Origin: Dendrophyllia cribrosa
Taxonomy: Eukaryota > Cnidaria > Anthozoa > Scleractinia > Dendrophylliidae
Reading direction: 5' to 3'
Assembly (NCBI GenBank): GCA_024195265.1
Contig: JAJLRJ010000010.1
Coordinates: forward strand, 27,872,298-27,936,297
DNA: 64,000 nucleotides
Shown: positions 55,917 through 64,000 of the stretch, piece after piece
Layout of the letters: the number at the start of each line of letters is the position of its first letter
How positions within the stretch are numbered: the first letter of the stretch is position 1
The notes under the pieces: generated by a model
Databases searched by the model: none
The model's input: the letters and a program-made list of their open reading frames with translations, nothing else
Told to the model about the DNA's origin: nothing
Made by a program: the position numbers and the translations under genes

Positions 55917-56727
55917 TAAGGTCGCGAGGGATAACTTTCATGAATAAATTCATAAGGCAGAATTTTGGCAGAGGTGTCACTTTTAGAAGCTTTATATCTT
56001 GGGCCTTTTGAAGCCGATTTCTCTAAAACTTGACAGATATATTGGGGAATAATGGGAATTTACCAGTACTATTTTTTATTCAATTAATCGCGCTTTACGG
56101 TAATGCTGTAATGTACGTATTAAAATAAACTAAGTTAAAATTTGTAAAACGTGATTTTGTGTCCAAGTTTGCTCCTCGAGAACATTCAAAGAAAGTTGAT
56201 TTAATCACTCACTGATCCGTCAAAACATCTATTGTGTCATATCTGAAGCCGATTTTTTTAATTTCAAGTTTAATTAAAAGTTACTAGCTTTTAAAGGAGT
56301 AAAATTGTCCATGTTAGAATTTGCAGCCTCGTATCTTTGAAAGCCTATTTAAAAACTTTGCGTCAGATATGACAATCTACAATACACCTACAGCTGTAGT
56401 TTACCTCCCTACCGTGTCATCTCATGAAATTCAATATCTGCGCTGAATTCTTGGACACAAAATTGCTTGTGTTTACTCTTCCGAAGCATTCCTGAGCAAA
56501 CACGAATGCAAAAATATAATTATATAATGGTAATTTTGCTAATTTTAATCCACGGGCAATTGTCAACACTTCATGCAGAAAGAACAATGCGTTGCAAAAT
56601 AGCACAACAAAAAAAAAAATAGATAACTGGGGCGGCTCAACTAAAGTGAGCTAAAAATCAAAACTGAATACATTTGAGCAGTGAATAAACTATGAAATAT
56701 AACCGGAATTATTGTTCATGTTTGCAG
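55917..56727. other. Intergenic region between locus C kinase and NCK-like copy 2
   Basis: AT-rich, no gene recognised, and unrelated to 1150-1920 of the left copy. At least one copy therefore had its NCK promoter region replaced or interrupted. The homology returns at about 56705. Confidence 0.55.
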
Positions 56728-58425
56728 ATGCCATGTATGAATGCCATTGCTAACTATGACTGCACGGCGATACCGACTGACCAACTTTCCATTAAAACAA
56801 ACCAGAACCTAAAGTTACTCGAGGACAGCAAGTCTGCATGGCAATTGGGAAACTCAAAATGTGAAACCGACCACATCCCTTCCAAAAGAACCAACGAAGA
56901 GTTTTTAAACAGACCAGAACAAAAAGATATTCCCGAAATTGGAACAGCTATGCAACCGGGCGAATACCTTGATCCTCAGGGTTTTCTCACCAGGATCGAA
57001 ACTGTGATCGCAACATACGCATTTCTGCCAGAAGATGAGGATAAACTTGCTTTGCAAAAAGGGGACATAGTAACAGTTCTCGAAAAGGGAGACGAGGGCT
57101 GGTGGAAAGGTCGTGTCGGAAAAAAAATAGGTTGGTTTCCAGCAAATTATATACAGATGGATGAAAAGAGCACTGAACCGGTACCGAGCTTACAGCCTGC
57201 CAGTCCATTGGCGGACAATCCTGAGAATCATGGAACCGTCAAACAGTCAGGCGAACACCTTGTTCCTCAGAATCCCCTTACCGATGCTGAAACTGTGATC
57301 GCGAAATACGCATTTCTTCCACAACATGAGGATGATCTTGCTTTCGAAATAGGGGACAGCGTAAACGTTCTTGAAAAGCGAGAAGACGGCTGGTGGAAAG
57401 GTCGTGTCGAACAAAAAGAAGGTTGGTTTCCATCAAGTTACATACTAGCGGAAAAGGAAACTGCCAAGCCGGCCTCGAATATAGAGCCCGCTAGTGCACT
57501 GGTCAACCAGTCGTCAGGAAACGTAATTGCGCAGGAACATCAGAAACCTCCATTTTCAAGTAAAAAGTGGTTCTGGGGAAGCATTACAAGGGTCGATGCA
57601 GAAAAGCTTATGAACGAAACTGCCGCTGATGGAGATTTTCTAGTGAGAGAGAGTAAATCTAAGGTAGGGTGACAAAAACTGATGCGATGATATTTTGTAC
57701 CTTCAAGTTTCAATGGCTTTATATTTTATTATTCAATAGGCATAATGGAAATCAGAACTTTTTAAATACATTTTTATGACAAAGTATGTGTTTATCTTGG
57801 TTCTGTCCGGGAATCGTAAGATGGCTTAGTATCCCAGCCACAAAGGGGTGAGTTAAGGAGTAGTCATTCTTTCACCCTACTTTTAAGTAATCGATAACAA
57901 GAAAGGTTACTTTTAGAAACTGTCTGACTGTTTCTGAACAGTTACTTCCAATATATCTTTTTTCTCAGTTTCACTTTTATTTTGCATAAATCGTCAAGTT
58001 AGATTAAAATGCTCATGTGGAAGTGGGAAGTCCTGAAGAATTTAATGATGAACATGACTGATGCTTAAAAACTGAGCTGAGTAATTTGATGATATTTAAG
58101 AAAGACAACTGAGACCCCTGGGTTCAAAACGTTTTAGCAATACACTGGCAAAACCCTATCCATGTAATACCACAGTGCAATATGTATGATGTGCAAACCA
58201 TTAAGTTGTTGTTTACAGGAGGGTGCTTATGCCCTTTCCATGAAAGCTGTAGGCACAGTCAAGCATTTTAAGGTGGAATTGGAAGATGGAAAAGTTAAAG
58301 GTGGCGTCAACAACAACTTTAACTCATTTGAGGATTTTATTGAGCATTTCAAGACATTTCCCATATTTACTGATATAGCTGGCAATGAGATGTTTCTTGT
58401 AAAACCATTTGAAAAGAGCACCTAG
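56728..58425 (+). CDS. NCK-like: NCK-like SH3-SH3-SH3-SH2 adaptor, copy 2 (intact, two coding exons)
   Basis: Coding exons 56728-57663 and 58219-58425 (donor AAG/gtaggg, acceptor tttacag) join in phase 0 to 380 residues. SH3-1 (about 5-58) is degenerate: the WW pair is Ala-Trp and the PSNY end is PSKR. SH3-2 (92-144; TYAFLP, GWWKGRV, GWFPANY) and SH3-3 (188-240; KYAFLP, GWWKGRV, GWFPSSY) keep the aromatic pocket. SH2 (281-376) has FLVRES and a KHFKVEL strand carrying the phosphotyrosine-contact His. Such adaptors bring proline-rich effectors of the actin machinery to tyrosine-phosphorylated proteins. The frame is open upstream of the acceptor, but the ATG directly after it is the likely start. 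It lies 1.4 kb behind the locus C kinase on the same strand. Confidence 0.9.
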
Positions 58426-58464
58426 AAATAAGATTTAAAGCAGGTACGATATAAAAATACAATA

Positions 58465-59584
58465 GAGTGTGTGCGCTCACGTGACCCTTGAATTACCGTC
58501 CGCCATGTTGGAGGACCACTTTGATGGGTTTTCCCCGTGTTTACCTTCTAGAGAGCGGGCAGTGCAAGCGCTTTTGAAATCATAACTCGTGTTTCCTTCA
58601 ACGTTATGAATTAAAATCGAAAAGGTAGCTGATGTACAGTGCTTTTTTGTTATTTGTGCTAATTTCAATCCCAAAACCCCTTTTCTTTAGATAATTAGGG
58701 CCGTATTTGTTTCGATCAATTCAATTTGCTGATTTGCCGGCCAACCCAAATTCCCTGAAAATCAACCATACCTTTTGCTTTCCAACCGAAAATACCGGTT
58801 TTCTTGGCTAAATAGTAAGCACCCGCCGGGGAACAAGTTCCCCACAGAAACTTGACTTCGAAACAAAATTTCGTGCAAACAAATTGCAGCGTGCAATCAA
58901 GGAACCGACAAACTAGCTAACTTGAGACGCGCTACAAGACTGATTCTACGATTTGTCGCGACCATGAAAATGATTCCATTTTATAAGAAGTATTGTTGAC
59001 GTAAAACCGATTTCATAAGTGTGGCTGATTTTCTACTCTGTGATAATGTTTTCAAGGTTTACAAAAATCGGGAACTAGTGGAAAACCTTCAGCGATTTTT
59101 AATAGTAGCAGCCGGGCACGGTCTTCAAAGGGTCTTCAAAAATGCCTCAGAAATTCTCACAGAATTTTCACGAAAAGCTTCATTTAAACCTCCTAAGAGT
59201 ATTCTATCTTTGTTTAGAAATGCCAAGCGCTTCGAAAAATTATTTTGGTTTTGCAGTTGACGAATTCTCCGAGCTTGTGCATACTATAAAATCGCTGTGT
59301 TCTCGACACTTAGAAAATCTGCGTGTCGAGAACATAGCGATTTTATAGTATGCACAAGCTCGGAGAATTCGTCAACTACAAAACTAAAATAATTTTTCGA
59401 AGCGCTTGGCATTTCCAAACAAAGATAGAATACTAACAGGAGGTTTCTAAATGAGGCCTTCGAGATTTTAGCATATTTGACAGCATCGGAGGCTCAAGTT
59501 GTGTTGTTTCAGTCGCCATTTTGATTACGTCAGTCCTCCTACATGGCCGCCGGTACGTTTGTGACGTCATCCGAACACACACTA
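58465..59584. mobile_element. About 1.1-kb insertion with foldback core, absent from copy 1
   Basis: Copy 1 has an uninterrupted site (ataaaaatacaatacctgca at about 3978-3997) where copy 2 carries this insert. Its ends are imperfect inverted repeats (agtgtgtgcgctca and rc agtgtgtgttcgga, then ccgccatgttggaggac against ggccatgtaggaggac), with ATA on both sides. A strong hairpin is centred near 59318 (59195-59440, arms with gtgcatactataaaatcgct). Confidence 0.78.
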
Positions 59585-61230
59585 TACCTGCAGCAAGACA
59601 CTTTAAAACGAACAATTTTACAAAAAATTAAGTGGTCTTCGTGTATGGTAAAAAAATAACTTGAGTTTGGTTGGATAATTGTAGTGACACATAGATGTTT
59701 TTCTTTTTTCGTCTGTTTTTTGCTTCCAACTGAATGTAAAGCATAAGTAAGACAAATGTGAAGACTAAACAATTATGTAGCATGCAGTGATCGTGATGTG
59801 TCACTTTACTTACAACAGTATATACTATCTGTATAGAATAGGGAACCCAGGCTCATAACCGGATTCCTCGAAGGCAATGGATATAACTGATTTATAAGTC
59901 AAAACCATTATGTAGCAGTGAGGGTGTGCCAAAATTGTTGTATAGCACAGGGAACCCAGACTCACTGGAATCCTCGGAGGCTAAAATATAAGGATTTATA
60001 AGACAAAAAAAAAATATGTAGCTGTGATCGTGTGCCATTGTCCTTACTATTAATATAACATCTGTATATCACATGGAGTCTAGGCTCACTGGTTTCCTCG
60101 AACGAAAAAAATGTAAGGATGTATATAGAATTCTATAGTTACTTTTGATAGAACTGATCAAAATGGTTAGCAAATTATATTAACAGCCATTTAAGTGTAA
60201 ATACCTCATTTAATGATGTATATGAGTTGTTTCTAGACTGTGTTATGGCATCTAACTAGCATTGTAGCGAGTTCTGGTTTTCTGGGGGAAATCATATTTC
60301 GAAGACAGTCCGACAAAAGAGCACTTAAAATACCTTCAATCGATCCCAACCGCCTAAAAACTTCGCTCGAAGTAGAGCGAAGATTTTCCTTTCTACAAAT
60401 TTTCAATTCAGTGTCAAACTGCAGACATCGTAGCCTGGGCATCAGAGGTCAGTCTTAGTCGGCACGCGTTCGTGAAAATAAAAAAGACATAAGAGGCGTG
60501 TAATATGAGAGAGATTAAAACACAGCACGAGAAAAGTCTCTGGCACCCAGGGTACAGCCATGGTCTCGTGAAGACAAAAAGAAAACCAGAAAACTCGGAC
60601 ATTTCTGGAATGGCTACCGGTTGTCATTAGTATTGGGTTAGTAATCAAGCTCTTCGGTACAAAATCCTCTTTCTCGAAGGAAAACTAGAAATCTGGAAAC
60701 TAGAAAAACTGGAATACCTAAGAAACGTTTTGTCGACATTCGGCAGCAAGTGTTTACGAATGTTTAAAGCGGGAGTTCCAAATCAGCTCGATTGCTACAC
60801 CGTATGCCTGAAGCAACCAACGTAACCAACGTATAACCAACCAACCAACGTATAACCAACGTATAACCAACGTATAACCAACGTATAACCAACGTATAAC
60901 CAACGTATGCCTGAAGCAACCAACGTCTGTGGCAATTACTAAAACATCGTAAGGCATGTAGGATTTTTTTTTTTTAGTTTTGAATAACTTTATTTGCATC
61001 ACAAGCCTTTGCATAAAAAAACACAATTGGAATGTTTAAGAAAACAACAATGTAACAAATTATAATTACAGAAAATTGAATTGACGCTGACTCACACATC
61101 AGAACAGGTTGGGGATGGGGAGAAAAGAAAAGAAAAGCCGCGAGTGAAGCGAGGGGGGGGGGGGGGGGGGGGGCCTGTTTGCAGCCTAGTAGTAAAGGAG
61201 GAGAAGACTTTAAGTTCTTGTAGTCTAATG
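59585..61230. repeat. 3' flank of NCK-like copy 2, homologous to 3990-7000
   Basis: Carries the minisatellite units (59830-60110), the block matching 4690-5360, and shortened versions of 6253-6660 and 6895-6990. A 12-bp tandem repeat, aaccaacgtata, runs about seven times at 60822-60908 and is private to this copy. No gene was recognised. Confidence 0.75.
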
Positions 61231-61513
61231 AGCAGTTTGAGAGGATTTCCAAATACCGAGAAGTGGGTTGAAAAAGCGAGGCACAATTACGTACATAATT
61301 ATATCTTATAAACCTATATAGCGCATTTGCAAACTTGAGTTCTCTCTACCCTGTGTGCTAAAGGTTTTATTTTAGGGTAACAAGTTCGCTAAATAGCGAG
61401 AGCGCCTTGAATATTAATCTGAGTGCATACAGTGTTCTTAGAACTGACTGACCGTGTTGACCAGTTCTGGTGTCACGTTGCTCACCTGAGCTTATATACA
61501 GAAGCACGTTCAC

Positions 61514-61922
61514 TTAAAAGGATCACTGTCCCGCCGAAATAACACAATTTTGCTTATCTTATTCCCACGTTATATCGATCGCCAAATATCACCAAACATC
61601 TAACTTAGTTGTAGAAAAAGATTCTATAGAGCAAAACAAACGAAGTAGTGTGGAGATAAAGTGTGGGATTGCAAGGATTGAAGTGGATACCAGTTCATGA
61701 AATTTGATTTATTGACAGGCGGTCAAGAAATCAAACTCGCCATTCTTGTAAAATTTTGACTTTTGTAGCCGTTAGTTTGTCTGGTTTGTTCTTTTGTTTT
61801 TTTCTTCTTTCACTTTTGGCGATGATTTCTTCCAATTTCAAGATAATAATGTAAGCTTAAAGCAAGCTCCTGGTCATAATCATGAATTCACGGTATTTCA
61901 GCCGGGACAGTGTCCCTTTAAA
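61514..61922. mobile_element. 409-bp MITE with TTAAAGGGACACTGTCCC ends
   Basis: The left end ttaaaaggatcactgtccc and the right end gggacagtgtccctttaaa are inverted repeats. The left half also occurs at 12012-12440, where the right half is cut off by a LINE-like tail. Confidence 0.72.
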
Positions 61923-62074
61923 TGAACTGTGACATCAGTTGTATTGAGAACGTGATGTGAAAAAGCCTCCGTGTCAAGTTTTTGTTCTCTTTGCTTAAGG
62001 AAGTCAAAACAAGCTACCAAAACAACAGCTACGACAACAGGAGATGGAACTTAATGTCAATATGATTGCAATAT

Positions 62075-64000
62075 GATTTTTGTATAGCACAGGGAACCCA
62101 GACTCACTAGAATCCACGAAGTCTAAAATAAAAGGATTTATAAAACAAAACAATTATGCAGCAGTGATCGTGATGTGCTGCTTTACTTACTATTAATATA
62201 ATCCCTGTATATCAAACGGAGTCCAGTCTCGCTGGATTCCTCGAAGGGAACAATATACATGTGAGGATGTATATGGGACTCTATAGTTACTTATTTGATA
62301 AAATATCGAAATGGTTAGCACGAATAACAGCCATTTAAGTGAACATACCTCATTAAATGATGTCTATGTGTTGTTTCTAGACTGTTTTATAGCATCTTAC
62401 CAGCATTGAAGCGAGTTTTGGTTTTCTGGTTTGTCTTCACCTTGTGAAATACATGCAAGGGAGAAATCAAACAGTCCGACGAAAAAGCACTAAAAAAATC
62501 CTTCAATCGATCCCAAGCGACCCATTCGCTGGAAGTAGAGCGAATTCACGATGTTCCTTTATACACACCTTCAATTTAGTTCCAAACTGCATGCAGCCGT
62601 CGTATCCTGGGCACGCTTTCGTGAAAATATAAGAAACATAAGAAGCATTTAATATGAAAGAGATGAGCACGAGAAAAGCTCTTGCCACCCAGGGTACAGC
62701 CATGGTATCATGAAAACGAAAAAGAAAACCGGAAAACTCGAACCTTTCAAGAATGACTACCGGTGGTCGTTGGTCTTTGGTTAGTAATCAAGCTCTTCGG
62801 TACAAAATCCTCTTTCCCGGGAGGGAAACTAGAAAAACTGGAATAACCAAGAAACGTTTTGTCGACGTTCGGCAGCAAGTGTTTACGAATAATAAGTTTC
62901 GAAATCACCTCGATCGCTACACCGTATGCATGAAGCAACCAACGTGTGTGGCAACTACTAAAACCATCGTAAGGTATGTAGGAAAAGTTATTTTAGTTTT
63001 GAATAACTTTATTAGCATTACAAGCTTTAAATTGACATTTGCATAAAAAAAAACACACTAATTGATTTTTTTAAGAAAACAACATGGTAACAAATTATAA
63101 TTACAGAAAATTGAATTGACGCTGACTCACACATCAGAACTAAATTCAAAATAAAGAAACAGGCGTACGCCGGTAATAACTGCTTGAACATGAATATATT
63201 CAAGGTCGATCAACGAAGTTGGGCTGAGAGATTGTGTTAAAGAAAACCTATCGAAAAAGCCGGACGAAGAGAGCAGTGATGTACTGTGTAAAATGTTATT
63301 TTAAAAAAGAATCAAGAAGTGACTATTTCTTTGGAACAGCGCTACCCTTTTTAGGTAGGAAAAGTAGCCTCTCGGTTGGGGATGGGGAGAAAAGAAAAGC
63401 CGCGAGTTAAGCGATGGAGGGGGGGGGGGGGATGTTTGTATCCTAGTAGTAAAGGAGGAGAAGCCTTAAGTTCTTGTAGTTTCTCTCCCCCTTCCCCCAA
63501 TTGTTTTTTTTTTCTTCTTGCGCTTGTTACGCAGACTATTGTTGAAAAGAATGTAACATAACCAGTCAGGGCGCGTATACTGTGACTGATTGGTTCATAA
63601 GATTGTCTGCTTCTCTTGTCATAGGTCAGAGTGATGTTGGTTTTGGTTTCACGACTCTCAAGTAAAAACCGCTCTCTGTATTTTAAAACAAGGAATTAGT
63701 TGAGGACGTGAGTTAGCGACATGAAATAACGACCTCATTGCTTTATGAGGGTTTTGTGTGTGTGTGTTTGTTTTAAATAGCAACCTATTCCGATGCTATA
63801 GCCTGCGTTGATGCCGGGATTCCGGCTTTGTGTGAGAGGAAAGTATTTCCCTTGCAGCATAAGCAGCAAACACGGGCGGCGAACTCGCTCGCAGTTTGCG
63901 GCTCTGTCGCCAAAACTCTATCTTCGCGTGTAATTTCTGCAAGCATATCTCATACTCTTGATTGTCAAACCATCAAATGGGGACTGATGCATCAAACCAT
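62075..64000. repeat. Third copy of the NCK 3' flank, homologous to 4480-8060
   Basis: Repeats the same landmarks: gtatagcacagggaacccag, tgatgtctatgtgttgtttc, ttttgtcgacgttcggcagc, gaattgacgctgactcacac, a poly-G run after ccgcgagttaagcga, and the CCAAT-rich MITE remnant (63570-63676), ending inside sequence equivalent to 8060. No coding exon was recognised. Confidence 0.75.

Noticed and set aside
1..64000. tRNA or rRNA genes
   Set aside because: I looked for B-box-like GGTTCGAATCC motifs and rRNA-like blocks and saw none convincing; a covariance-model search would decide.

Overview
This is an AT-rich animal nuclear genome window with large introns, GT-AG splice sites and dense nested transposons. 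The gene families (a DSTYK-like kinase and an NCK-like SH3/SH2 adaptor) and the repeat content (Ty3/Gypsy, Ngaro/DIRS-like, ISL2EU-like with a YqaJ nuclease, hAT, Harbinger-type MITEs, RecQ-like helicase debris) suggest an invertebrate, most likely an anthozoan cnidarian such as a stony coral. That assignment is inference. No tRNA, rRNA, CRISPR array or bacterial operon was seen.

The core is a tandem array on the + strand of two gene types. The first is a dynamin-like GTPase fused to a DSTYK-type protein kinase; the second is an NCK-like adaptor (three SH3 domains and one SH2). Locus A is cut by the left edge: only its last kinase exon (182-589) is present, followed by NCK-like copy 1 (1947-3954). 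Locus B is a pseudogene: a frameshifted middle exon (19265-19887) and a broken kinase exon (23689-23961), separated by a LINE fragment and a Ngaro/DIRS-like element, with no NCK gene seen. Locus C is apparently intact. Eight coding exons (36323-55352) join with consistent splice phases into a 982-residue protein with all four GTPase motifs and the main kinase motifs, and are followed by intact NCK-like copy 2 (56728-58425). Sequence from position 1 matches sequence from 54764, and the 3' flank of the NCK gene recurs twice after copy 2 (about 59585-61220 and 62075-64000), so the array probably continues to the right.

Between the loci: 3955-13600 holds repeats, including an 11-bp-TSD element with a RecQ helicase fragment (8139-9636). 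13652-18778 is a young, mutated Ty3/Gypsy element on the minus strand, inserted in a MITE and itself carrying a MITE in gag. 19888-23500 holds a LINE fragment and the Ngaro/DIRS-like element. 24552-32039 is a 7.5-kb ISL2EU-like DNA transposon with a DDE transposase (+) and a SAP-SWIM-YqaJ protein (-), both recently broken. 32040-36300 is gene-poor and includes the probable 5' end of locus C. The introns of locus C hold a 3.9-kb hAT element with a perfect 8-bp TSD, a TTAA-flanked piggyBac-type MITE, two Harbinger-type or TA-type MITEs and other foldbacks.

How the genes may work together (inference): a GTPase-kinase that could sense or remodel membranes, and an SH2/SH3 adaptor that links phosphotyrosine to actin or signalling partners, are kept adjacent and duplicated together. 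Copy 1 of the adaptor has lost key SH3-pocket aromatics while copy 2 keeps them, so the copies are diverging.
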